Below, piece after piece: positions 21,798 through 32,529 of a stretch of 64,000 nucleotides of DNA. The notes below the pieces were generated by a model. It was given only the letters and a program-made list of their open reading frames with translations, searched no databases and was not told the DNA's origin. Location of the stretch: contig JAUDYN010000002.1 in assembly GCA_030407005.1 (NCBI GenBank), positions 2,728,001-2,792,000 of the forward strand, in the 5' to 3' direction. Positions within the stretch are counted from its first letter, which is position 1. The number at the start of each line of letters is the position of its first letter. The stretch comes from Desarmillaria ectypa. Taxonomy: Eukaryota; Basidiomycota; Agaricomycetes; Agaricales; Physalacriaceae. The position numbers and the translations under genes are program-made.

Positions 21798-23195
21798 TCA
21801 AGCCTGCAATAACTTCAAATGAGCCATCCCACAAGCACCCATATCCCAGTTTCTAACGAGCCTATATTTTCTATTGTGTTCGCAGCCTTCCACGTTGCAC
21901 TGCGGTATTGGCCCTGGCGGTGCAGGAGGGTGCACTTCGCCCTCTGGCAACAAAGACGGCGGAACAGAGAACGTCAGGATCACCTTCTTCTCTTCGTTGC
22001 TGTCGTTTTTCTTCTTCTCTGCCGCACCATCAGTATCTATCTTCTCCTCCGGTACCGTATCATCGACGTCCATTTTCTCCTCAGCTCCAGGACTAGGATC
22101 AACTTGGGGTGGCCGGGACGAGGATATCCATCGGTACATGACGGGTATTATAGGCGCAGGTGGAGGCTCCTCTGTACTTCCCTCTACTTCCATGGCCTCT
22201 TCATCGCTATCGTTCTGGGCCTTGACTCCAGAGGGAGTGCCAGTGCCAGTAGTAGTACCGTTGCGTCTCCCGCGTGGACGTGTTTGTTTTTTGAGCAGCC
22301 GGTTGATAGTTTCAACCTTTGTGAAGAATATGAGACAACGAATTGGAGCGTTGACAGAACGCGCCTTTTCATCCTCCAGCTTTTTTTCAGAAAGGTTCTT
22401 CCTCTTCCTAGCTGTCTCTTCCCGACGCAAGGCTAACTCGGTCTCATTGAGTTGCTTTTTCCTACCCTTGCCCACAGATACTGCAGTATCACCATCTGCA
22501 ACTTTCAAGTGAATTATGAATAACGCGAAAGGGAAAACATGCCGCATACCCAAAGAAACATGCGAAGAGTCGACTACATTGGCTAGAACGGCCTGCCTTG
22601 ACGTGAGGCGCTTCTTCGAAGGACTAGCTTGAGGTGTCGACTCCGATTCCGGTGAAATAGACCTCTCATCGTCATCGTCATCGTTATTATCGTCATCTTC
22701 TGAACTTTCAAGGTAGGAATCTGCGCAGACAATTAGGCGCCGTGACTAAGCGGGGAAGAGACATCCAACATACCTGGTACTATCCTCCTTGTGCGAGCAG
22801 AGGATCGTTTGGGTGGGCGGTGATATTCTTCCGGTGCTGGTGTCGCTGTGTTGGACGTTGAGCTTGGCACAGTGGGGAGCTTCAACTTGATCTTGAGTCG
22901 CGATGATTGTGCTGGCTGCGACGAAGTATTGCTGAGCTGGTCGTCCTCTTCTTCTACAATGGCTTCGTCATCGTTCTGACAGAGAGTACTGAGATTTCAG
23001 CGCGACGTGAAGGGATACGACACATACGGATTGAGCATCCTCCTCGTCTAGAACGGTAACACCGACTTGGTCGTCTTCATCTTCTTCCTCCTGTTCATCG
23101 CCATCCTCCTCCTCGGGAGAATCGCCCTCATAGCGCTCAGCGTCATCGTCGGCGCCTTCCACGTCGACCTCATCCTCAACCTCGTTGCGCCGCAT
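21798..23195 (-). CDS. INO80 chromatin-remodelling complex subunit IES2/INO80B-like (PAPA-1)
   Basis: The start at 23195 (CCACCATG context) opens a very acidic N-terminus (runs of Glu/Asp at 23040-23190). Basic Ser/Pro-rich sequence follows. The PAPA-1-like core is read as LTSRQAVLANVVDSSHVSL and, after an intron, LNETELALRREETARKRKNL, EKKLEDEKARSVN and ETINRLLKKQTRPRGRR. The C-terminus has PQCNVEGCEHNRKYRLVRN and DMGACGMAHLKLL, which fits the small zinc-binding tail of INO80B. Such subunits bind the Ino80 ATPase and stimulate nucleosome sliding. It is divergent from the DUF726 gene with 110 bp between the ATGs. Small exons in the acidic region were not all resolved. Confidence 0.82.
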
Positions 23196-23305
23196 GGTGG
23201 GAAATTTCAAGTGTCAAGATTTGGGAATGACATCATGGGGTCAGGCTCGCCTCTTGGCTATGACCATCACGATGTCAGCCAGTTGCATCTCTCTGCAGCA
23301 CCACC

Positions 23306-25131
23306 ATGTCGAGCAACCTTGCTCAGCTCACGCCACCCAAGCAGCTAACGCAGCAAGAACGTGAAACTGTTTTCCAGCATATATTTCGTCGTCTGGCAGC
23401 CTATAGAAACACGGCTGAGCTCTACGCCTTCGCAGAGTACTCTATGTCGTCCTTACCAGAAAATGCGAGATCCAATAGAAGAAATGCGTTTAATACAGGG
23501 TTGAATGCATGGGCGCAGCAGCTCCTAGAACATGCGTGGGTTGTATGTGGAGAGCCAGATGGAGGTACGGTCGACAATGTCATCCATATGCTAGCATCGC
23601 TGACGACAAGATCAGAAAGTTGCCCTGAACTAGATTCCTATGCCGATACTTCCACCGGCCAACTACCTAAACTACCCCATGAACGGGACCTTAAAAGAGT
23701 CCTTAATGCCATCATTTTCCTGCATATCACAACGTCCAAGGAGTATTCTGCTAGGACACGGTCATTTCTGAACACCTTTGGCAGCTTGGACGAGGACATC
23801 ATAGTTTCTACACTTAGACATCCAGACCGTGCCATCGAAGAGGCGCAACGACATACCCAAACTACTACCCGAAATCATGCAAAGAGGAGTAAGGTGCTGA
23901 GAATGACTGGGATGGGTCTTGGCGCAGTTGTTGGCGGCGTATTGGTCGGGGTCACCGGGGGGTTGGCTGCGCCGCTTGTAGGTGCTGGAGTTACAACTGT
24001 CCTTGGGTGGCTCGGCATCGGTGGGACGGTTGCGGGTTTGCTGGCTAGCGGCCTGGCAGGATCTTCTGTCGTCTGTGGGGCACTGTTTGGCGTGTACGGT
24101 GCGAAGTCTACGGCAGATATGGTCCAGAGGCACACGAGGGAAATACGAGATTTAGCTGTTCTGCCGGTAGGCATTCAGTCCGAAGAAACCCTTGCCGTCC
24201 GGCTCTGTGTTAGTGGATGGATATCGTCGCCTACCGATTTTGTAGCCCCTTGGACTGTGTTCGGAGGTGACAACACATTTGCTTTGCAATGGGTAGCTTC
24301 TTCATCTCATATTTTGTTGAGTTTCTGATGCCTACTAGGAAGTCCAAGCATTGCAAGAGCTTTCCGATGCGCTTCTTACTCTTGTCAAAACCCACACCAT
24401 GAAATACATCAAGGTGGAAATTGTTAAGCGCACTGTCTTCGCGAATTTGATGAGCTCTCTGACGCCTATTGCGTGGCTGAAGATAGGGCAAATAATCGGT
24501 ATGGTAAAAGATATCAAGCGATCGGACTACTGTGCTCACTTCGATACTTCTGTTTACAGACAATCCTTGGATGAACTCCAAGGCATTGGCTATTAAGGCT
24601 GGAGCAGTCTTGGGAGACCTTCTAGCCAAACGTGCATTTGGAAACCGACCGGCGACTCTGGCTGGTTATTCCTTAGGATCCTTGGTAATCTTCGAAGCGC
24701 TCAAGTACCTCACCACCCTTCCACCATCCGACACTGAACATCTGATCGAAGATGTCTTCATTTACGGGACGCCCGTGTCAACAGATCAGGCGACGTGGGC
24801 CAGTGTAAGACGACTAGTATCAGGCCGGCTCATCAACGGTTATTCCACGAACGATTATGTCCTCGCCGTACTTTCTCGCGTATCGAGCGTGACTTGGAAC
24901 GTTGCAGGTCTTCATTCGGTTGATGTCATGGGTGTAGAGAATGTCCATTGCGATTTTGTTGATGGTCACATCATGTGGAAAGGAATGATAGGGAAATCAT
25001 TGCAGCTTGTCGATGCTCCGGGACTCGTTGGTTCTAAAATCTATCTTCAGATGGAGAATATTTGCAGGCGGACAGAAGAGCTGGATATGGGATCAAGTCA
25101 AGAGGACTTGGCTCAGAAGGGTACGGATTAA
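23306..25131 (+). CDS. DUF726/TMCO4-family membrane alpha/beta hydrolase
   Basis: Exons 23306-24292, 24339-24498 and 24560-25131 give 572 residues. The first third is a helical region (ETVFQHIFRRLAAYRNTAEL). A glycine-rich membrane hairpin lies near residues 200-270 (GAVVGGVLVGVTGGLAAPL, TVAGLLASGLAGSSVV). The hydrolase part follows with SGWISSPTDFVAPW, the nucleophile elbow AGYSLGSLVIFEAL, FIYGTPVSTDQ and a C-terminal histidine in VDGHIMWK. This matches human TMCO4 and yeast Mil1, putative lipases or Golgi-associated hydrolases. The catalytic serine is the one in GYSLG. The substrate is not known. Confidence 0.9.
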
Positions 25132-25565
25132 GGCTGCATGGGACATTATGGACTAGATTGATCTTAGAGTTCAGAGTTGTTGCTATCTTGCTAATCTTGC
25201 TATGTGACCGGGAATCAGCAATCCTAACGATAGTACAATGTCAAAGAAATTATCGGGGTGCAATGGAAATCACTACATGTCCAGCTTGCACGTCTGACCC
25301 TTGCTTGCCACTGAATAAGTACTGAGTGCTGAGTAGACACGATCTACCCTGCCCTGCCTTGGCCTTGCCCGACATGAACATCAACTTTAGCTATTCTCGG
25401 AAAATGCCGATTCAAAGTTAACTGCTTACACCCTTACACTTATTCTTTCAGTCCCAAACGTCCATCGAGCGTTCTGTACCATTACAAGAGCTAGCTAACT
25501 TTGGATAAATTTGATACCGTAAATTCGATATCTGCAATCTCCTCGCTGGCTCGAAGGATGCTGGC
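25132..25565. other. Convergent intergenic region
   Basis: 434 bp after the DUF726 gene and before the end of a possible minus-strand gene. No coding evidence is seen. Confidence 0.35.
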
Positions 25566-26413
25566 CTATTTGAAGCTGTGGCGAAGAAAAAGTTCAGAAT
25601 ATGGTAACGCGGCGGCCTTTTGCTGGGTTAACTTGGCAAAAATACTTGGGTTCTTCTCAAGCAGCTCGCATATTTCCCCGTCAATCAGTGAAGTGAGTGA
25701 TTTTTCCTTGCTAATCAGAGTTCCAACATCGTGACATCAACCACGTAGCTAGTGCCCATGCAGCAGGAAGTCAACTTTTTGTAATGAACTCCCTGAATTT
25801 CTCAAGATGTGGATCAATGCTCTACCGCAGTCTATGTTGGTGCGTAACGTATAGACTACTGTCATCGGTTAGCGGGCTGTTTCAATATATCATTTCAAGG
25901 GACCATTGAAAGGCTCTATTTTGGAACCATCCTGCAGTCCGAGAAGCCGCGGAGAGCGGCTGAAAAGACGTGGACGTACCTTTGACAGCGTGCCCGCCAC
26001 TTAGGCTTTGATTATCTTTGAATGATTACAGGGTTCGTTTCGCTTCCACCAGCCGCTGGCGAGGACGCCTCGCATAACGTATTCCGGATCCTTACTTTCG
26101 ATGAGGACAAGCGTGCCACCTGTTACCGTTCATATCGTCAGTTTGGTTTATTGGACAGACGTTATTATTGCCAGGTTTCATTTCCTCGACGACATGGCGA
26201 AAGGCTTCTTTGATGCTTGCCTGCTGACGTCTACATCGGTCAAACGTGCAAAACTTTTGAATATTGATATTCTCAGGCTGAGACAACAAAGAAGGACGTG
26301 GGTAAGTGCTTATTAGCGACGTCTTTGTTAATCCGTAATACACTTACGAATCTTGCGTGACCTTGTTGTATTCGGAATTTATCTAGAACGAGAGCTGTCT
26401 CTGGGTGCACCAT
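25566..26413 (-). CDS. Cryptic small multi-exon gene, unknown function
   Basis: I do not recognise this gene, but the exons look real. An ATG at 26413 opens MVHPETALVLDKFRIQQGH; exon 1 ends at 26348 at a GTAAGT donor and joins at 26277, after a TCAG acceptor. Exon 2 (26277-26096) then reads ENINIQKFCTFDRCRRQQAS and IKEAFRHVVEEMKPGNNN, with four cysteines. It ends at a GTAAGG donor. Downstream exons were not resolved; a likely last exon near 25700-25566 reads DGEICELLEKNPSIFAKL and ALPYSELFLRHSFK before a TAG. The cysteine and histidine pattern might bind a metal. The start faces that of the YeeE/YedE gene, 295 bp away. Confidence 0.35.
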
Positions 26414-26708
26414 CCTAATGGTCCAGGATGTCCTTTTGGCAAGTGTTCAGTTATCTCAACAGAGTTACTTTGTCGTACAAAACTCGCTTGGTGGGACGGA
26501 TCTTGCTCCCTCCATCCTGCTCTTGTTCTTACTGTCAATTCCGAATATCAGTAATCGTACGCAGGCCGGGACTCGGCTGGACCATTCCAATCACGTGAAC
26601 GATGATCCGTCATATGTCTTGGAAGAGGTATATAACTAACGATACACTAAAGTTTCTTAAGATCATCACTTTGAAAATTTCCTTCAGTCGGATGTTCTAT
26701 TAACCAGC

Positions 26709-27956
26709 ATGTCAACACCTACACCCCTCAGGTCCTTCATCGGCGGTTTCGGCCTTTCTCTCCCAGTGCATGCTCTGCTGCTTTTGAACGGAAATGTCTT
26801 TGGAATATCCGGTTTCTTTCATCGCGCAGTAAAAGGGAATTTAGAGGCGCTGGCGGGTGTTTCCGGGCTACTTGCCGGAGGTCTTATTATTGGAACTCTC
26901 CAGGGCGCAAATACAGCAGTCCTTGGTCTCAAAATGCGACAAGTTCTGCTCTCTGGTTTCCTTGTAGGATTAGGAACCAAGGTATTTCGCTTCTATAAAA
27001 CCTGTAACACGAATTAATAGTTTATCTCGTAGATGTCTAACGGATGCACGTCCGGGTCAGTAACTCCGACTGTCGCTTGTGCTCTTGACTTACCGATAAT
27101 TGAACCGATAGACATATGATTTGCGGCATTTCCAGACTATCCAAGAGGTATATAAAAAAAGTTCGAATGTGAATATATGCATACCATTCTCACGGTTTCA
27201 AGGTCAATTACCGCGACCGTGACTTTTTTTTCCACGGCAGCGGTAACGGCGCGTCTGTTGCACGGTTCAAAGTTGGGACCGTCAAATCCATCTTGGGACT
27301 GGAGCTTGGGCTCGACAGGAAAAAAACTCATTGCCCTACAAGCAATTCCCTTAATTATTTCAGCGTTTCTTTATTTCTACAATGTCAGTTCCTTCACTTC
27401 CTGCCCGCTCAGTCATGGCTAACACAGGACGAACAGAAACAGAAGTCAGTCGATGCCGTTCCGAAAGAACCGAACATTTTAGCCCGACGCGCTACTTACT
27501 TCAACAACGGATTCAACTTTGCACTTGCCCTTTCCCTATCAAATCTCATTGACCCAATCAAAGTATTGACATTCTTACTCCTTCCTATCCATTCGGCTTT
27601 TGATCCATCACTCGCTTTTCTTGCCATGGGGGCTTTACCCACCTCGATCATCTTATACAACTTCTTCTGTGGAATGCGGAGGCCCATTCTCGGTGGCTCA
27701 TGGGCGATTCCGACGGGAGGAGAGATTGATACGAAACTCTTGACAGGAGCAGCGCTGTTCGGGGTTGGCTGGGGAATTTCGGGCATCTGCCGTACGTTTA
27801 CCAACTCATACCGACCGTCTTATGTCTGATAAAATTCTTATCCTTTCAGCCGGACCAGGCCTAGTGAACTTTGGGCGTGCTATTACGTCAGGTTCTGACG
27901 TTGGGCCTCTGGCTGGTTGGTTAAGCGCTGTCGCACTGGGAGGCTTACTGGGTTAG
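26709..27956 (+). CDS. YeeE/YedE (sulfur transport domain) membrane protein
   Basis: The protein consists almost wholly of hydrophobic helices. It starts PTPLRSFIGGFGLSLPVHAL, then FGISGFFHRAVKGNLEAL. Two tiny exons give the signature NGCTSGHMICGISRLSKRS, restored across two introns. This conserved Cys-containing motif is the one bacterial thiosulfate/sulfur transporters use to pass sulfur through the membrane. The second half repeats the fold: FNFALALSLSNLIDPIKVL, LGGSWAIPTGGEIDTKLL, and GWGISGIC joined to PGPGLVNF, with a second Cys motif. The stop is at 27954-27956. About six introns show that the gene is adapted to its host even if the family has bacterial roots. The likely role is uptake of thiosulfate or a related sulfur species. 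Confidence 0.88.
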
Positions 27957-28129
27957 GGGTAGGGGGCTGGAAGGTTAGCTTAGGGTTTCGATGTCACAGA
28001 ACATGGATTAATGACTGCTATGTTAAATAATAATGGATGTTTAATCAGACAATATCATTGCCTCAAAGAAAAGCATGCTAGTACTCGTGAAAATATCTAT
28101 CTAATAATACAAGACAACGGAAATGAAGT

Positions 28130-29346
28130 CTACGACGCGGCCGCCACCGTGGTCGGGGCAAGTGGCTTCCCTTTGCTCCGGCCCCATTTTATCGCTATTC
28201 GTTCTCCATTAATCTCAAGGCCGTTAGCCCATGCCTCAGCTGCGTGTTCAGCGGTACTTCGCTCCTTGAAGTTGACGAACGCACACCTAGATGAAGAATA
28301 TTAAGTCGCCATGTTGCTAAAGCAAGTGGGGAACAACTAACCGTGACTTAGCTACATGAACAACAGAACGTAGTTGTGTCGGCTCAACACTAGGTAGGGA
28401 CTTGAGAATGGCGGTGCGTATACTCATTTCCGTAGATTCGGGAGAGAGCGAGGACAAAAATATTGACGTCTTGAAAATGATGTTAGCAGCGCTTCAAGGA
28501 GATAGTGAAAAGGCATACGATGGTCTCATCATCAGGAGGCTTCAAACCTTGATTTTCGGCGTGTGTGGCCATAATTTTACGTGCTACGGGATCATTCCGC
28601 CCATGGTACCGGTCTTGCAAATTCTGGTGTGACAACGCACTCTCTACAGGTTTCTCATGTCGATAGGGGCATTCAGATCCACGCTTGCACTCCCCCTTGA
28701 CAAAAAATGAGCACACGTGCGGCCGGTTGCGCCTATAATAAGGGTCTGTCCGCGCTAGTTGTTTCAACATATCCTTTCCTGCAGATTGTGTTCGTCCACT
28801 GCCAAGGCCGGACTTGTCGCCTTCCAGCTAACAAGAAATGATTTGAGACGACAAGACTCAATGTAAAAGGTAGTAACACACCTTTGCCTCCATGTTCTGC
28901 GCATAATATTCCCGATTTATATCACTTGTAGGCGCGTCCTTCTCCAAAGCCAAAGCGGTATCACGGATTTGTGTGGGTAGACCATATTCAAGATCGAGAA
29001 GGCATGTTTGGCACACGTTCTTCACTTTGGCACAAGTTTGACAAATGACGGTGGTTTTGAAGCGCATGCCAGAACCAGGATTCCATCGGAATACTGTGAA
29101 CGGTCTTGCACAGGTACCACAAGAACGTCCATACTCTTGCTTGGACTGCAGATAAATCAACAAAAAAGTAATTCATGTGGTAAAAGAAGCGCTGACCATG
29201 CGAATAAACGGATTATCACCCAAACCTGGAAAGCTGTTGAATAGGTAAAGTACAATTTCAGACAGCGAGCACACACATGTTTCGCAAAGAATAGGAAATT
29301 CGCTCTGTTCCCATCCGGCTTTGTTGATATCGGCTTTGGGGGGCAT
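28130..29346 (-). CDS. Pre-mRNA-splicing factor SLT11/ECM2 (RBM22)
   Basis: A spliceosomal protein of the NineTeen-related complex that contacts U6 and the intron at activation. The start at 29346 gives [20 protein letters not shown], followed by paired cysteines: [27 protein letters not shown] and [20 protein letters not shown]. The next part is [19 protein letters not shown] and a CCCH zinc finger with spacing C-x7-C-x5-C-x3-H. The C-terminal RRM reads [14 protein letters not shown] and [19 protein letters not shown], then AIKWGRSKG, and stops at 28130. The domain order (Torus-like zinc region, CCCH, RRM) is that of RBM22. The RRM is slightly diverged, and the tail after WGRSKG is shorter than in animals. 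Confidence 0.92.
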
Positions 29347-29586
29347 TCTGAGTATAGTCACTGGGTGGTGGCTTGTCGTAAGTTTGAGTCCGGTGAAAGT
29401 TGTCAACGATCAGTGAAGGTTTGGCAAATGCTTTCCACATAAATATACACACGTGATTTTAATAGGGGCTAACTAGACAGCACACGGATGATCAGAAGTC
29501 GTAGGTAATCTGATAAGTAGATTATAGAGGAATTTGGCGGAACGTACAACGAGAAATGCCATCCTCCTGTAGAACCCAAGTTCTTT

Positions 29587-31801
29587 CTAATCCATAACCT
29601 TTCTTTCGAGGTAGCCAAACACACCAGATGTACCAGTACCCCACACCGATGAGAGATACAGCAAAAGCGACAACAGCATGAGACTGACGGGAGTAATCAC
29701 GTCACAAAGCACTTGTACAGGTGTGGACAGACTCACCCAATACGGCAAATGGTCGTATGTTCTTGATCCAGGTGCAGGGGGTATTAGAGGTACGAGTATC
29801 AGGAATACATTAGACAAGAAAAACAAGACTATTACAATCTTGGGTGCTCGAAATGGTGGGTCCCAATCCCATGCCTTGTACGCGGAAGTATACAACAGCA
29901 AAAGACCCAGTGAAACAAGAGCATTAATAATAGCAAGGCAGTATGATGACACTGATGGAACGCTGAGAGATTACAGGAGCTGAATCCGCTGAAAACTCAC
30001 GACTGATCATGAACAGGTAGGCGTCACCCGGTGGAGGCAGAACCATAAACATAGTAGAGAAGAACCAATTCGTAGCAAGCCCCGTCAGGGGCGCATTGAA
30101 TGGTTTGTTGCTGGCAAAGAACCACGATAACGGAATCACCCCTTCTCGGCCTAGTTCCTGTATGACTGGAAATGATGCCTGAGAAAAAGACGCAGATTTA
30201 TTCTGGAGAATGACCTACTGCGCCCTTGACTGAACTGTCCAGTGAGCAAATTTCCTAGCGTCGACAAGGCAATAAATACACTGAGAACCTACAAACTGTG
30301 AGGTTTGAAGGTGAAAGAAATAGATATCAGCTCACTCGCTCTGTGTTCGGGCCAAACAGGTTCCGGAAGAACAAAGCTCTACACAATAACTTAGTAAATG
30401 GAAAGGGGTCATGAGTAGATTCACCAACGCAACGATCCGTCGGCTTCCTATTATATCACTCTTGGAAACTACAGCGAAGTAGCCAACATTGACAAGCAGG
30501 TAGATCGCAGTTACAGAAATAAGGGCCAGAGGGGCTGCTATCTTAATCGTCCGAACAGGGTTTCTGACCTCAGATAAAGCATAATTGGCTGTGGAATAGC
30601 CAACGAAAGACCTGTGATCAAGAGAATTAGATATTAAAAGACGAAACGCAATAATGGACCTCACCAAATGATATTGTATAAGCCAGATATTAATGCGTTT
30701 GAATCAGATTTACTGCCCTGCCACAGCTTATCCCACCGGAGATTATCGGGGGCTTCGTATTTGCCTCCAACGCGAAATCCGGGGACACCGACCAGACAGA
30801 GCAAGCCCGCTATACCTATCGATGAAAGGAGGAAGAGTTTGAAAAGACCTAGCGTGTTCTGAAGACGGAGTCCCCACTTGAATGTGGTGCCATGGAGCAG
30901 ACAGCAAAAGGATAGGCACAAGAATGCTATAAAACGAGTATTCCATCGGGCCGGTTCGATATTCAGAGCATGAAGGACGTCTGCAGAAGTATCAGCTTAA
31001 ATAGTACCAACACGAGCAAAAATATGAACATTCTCCAAAAACAAGACTGTTGGCAGCCGACGAGCCCTAAAGCACCTATAAGTAGGTAATAGCGACGTCT
31101 ACAGACACTAGGACTCGCCGTTATAATCGCATAAATAGAAAATGTGCAAGTTGCTAGGAACTTGGGACGTCTGTATATGAATTCAAGATAATTCTTCTCT
31201 CCGCCACTTCGGGGCAGTCCCTACAAGAATGTCTCAGCACTTTACTTAGATAGATACGAAGTGCAGAACATACGGTGCCAAGTTCAACGTAAACAGCCGT
31301 TCCTACTGCTGCAATACTCGCACCGGCTAGCCACATAATTAGCGCAAGACCTGGGCTTCCAGACGAGCGCAAGATGTTGCTTGGGGTTGCATATATGCTT
31401 CAATTCGGACATTAGAGATCGTAGCTGAAGTCATAGCAAGGACGCTTCCCTACCCAGTTCCGATGATTCGATTGAATACTAGAAAGATGGCGCTGAATAG
31501 ACCTGACAATGGACAGTTGAGGTTGGATAAATGGCATTTCGAGCAGTAGGGTGAACGCACCTAGCTGTCGCTTTACTTGAGGTACATCATCGTAAGACTC
31601 CCCATTACGTGCTGGCAGTTATTGAGCAATAACATCGGAATCAAGTCCTTATCACAGCTCACAGTCGCCTTCGTTCCGATGTACTGCAGCGCCGTCGATA
31701 CCACTATGAGTGACGACGATAGTCTTGGTAGAGTCATAATGTGATCTAGAGCGAGTATTCAGAAGAGATTGTCGCTCATCGTCACCAATACCAGAAGTCA
31801 T
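29587..31801 (-). CDS. High-affinity methionine/amino acid permease (MUP1-like, APC superfamily)
   Basis: The first true ATG, at 31801, gives MTSGIGDDERQSLLN; the codons upstream in this frame start with GTG. The exons yield YDDVPQVKRQL, the TM pieces RSSGSPGLALIMWLAGASIA and TAVYVELGT, LPRSGGEKNYLEFIYRRPKF, and FKWGLRLQNTLGLFKLFLLS. Later ones give SFVGYSTANYALSEVRNPVR, IAAPLALISVTAIYLLVN and REGVIPLSWFFASNKPFNAP. The final exon ends WGTGTSGVFGYLERKVMD. The SGGEKNYLE and SEVRNPVRT motifs are typical of fungal MUP1-type permeases, which import methionine and related amino acids across the plasma membrane with protons. About ten introns were passed through. Its start faces the Asterix gene, 108 bp away. 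Confidence 0.88.
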
Positions 31802-31909
31802 GGAGTGGGCGCGTGCTGGTGTTAGTGGTGGTCCAGAGATAGGAGTTGCACGTGGTCCGCGATAGAATGAAGTTTTTTTTTCAAATCTCGTCACACTTCA
31901 TCGTCCACG

Positions 31910-32375
31910 ATGTCGACTAAGGACGACCCTAGAGATGCTGCCCTCGCTACAAAATTCACTCTGCCTCAGACATGGTATAGAGAAAGTGGTATGTCATTGC
32001 GGTATTCATCCGATCCCTCTCTGCTCACTGTACTTGTAGAGGGCCTTGGAACGTCTGGCATGTTCCTCTCTGGCTTAATCATGGTGACGCGGAATAGGTG
32101 GGCATATCCTTTTCGGACGGGGAATTCGCCGTCTAAACATTTGAAAGGTATCTTGCCTGGCCTTCAGTTCTGTTCGGCCTGAACCAGTACTTCAACCAGC
32201 ATCCCATGCGCGCCAAGGAGGGAACTGGTGGCTTGTCGAATCTTCTGTGTGTCGCAGCCTTCTTGTTCTCAAGGCGTAGCATTGAAATATTTCCAGCCTA
32301 TGTATTAGCGCCTTGGTTGCCTCCTACATGCCTCTCTTTGTCATCAACACACCTTCTGGCACCCCGACATCATAA
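31910..32375 (+). CDS. PAT complex subunit Asterix (WDR83OS/UPF0139 homologue)
   Basis: Exons 31910-31988, 32040-32097, 32148-32246 and 32309-32375 total 303 bases and give exactly 100 residues. The protein starts STKDDPRDAALATKF and has two to three TM helices: TSGMFLSGLIMVTRNR, YLAWPSVLFGLNQYFNQHP and LVASYMPLFVINTPSG. Asterix forms the PAT complex with CCDC47 at the ER translocon and shields polar helices of nascent multi-pass proteins. The length (about 100) and the NQYFNQHP and YMPLFVI motifs fit the family. The gene was assembled from four small exons, none long enough to be obvious alone. Confidence 0.88.
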
Positions 32376-32529
32376 TATTATCTCAATTTTTTGTATTGCG
32401 GCTTCTTAATGCAGCTCTGTTGGATGGACACGTCGTTATGTGACCTTCGGAGCAAAATATTATAAATATCTCTGGGCATAGCAGCGACTGAACCAAGGAA
32501 AGCACACTACAGCGGGAGCAAGTCTCTCT

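Noticed and set aside
21819..22512. Two + strand open frames of over 200 codons
   Set aside because: Both are shadows of the IES2-like gene on the minus strand; their sequence is simple Ser/Arg-rich antisense of acidic and basic codons.
31802..31894. Extended N-terminus for the methionine permease
   Set aside because: The upstream codon at 31892-31894 is GTG, not ATG; the first ATG in frame is at 31801.
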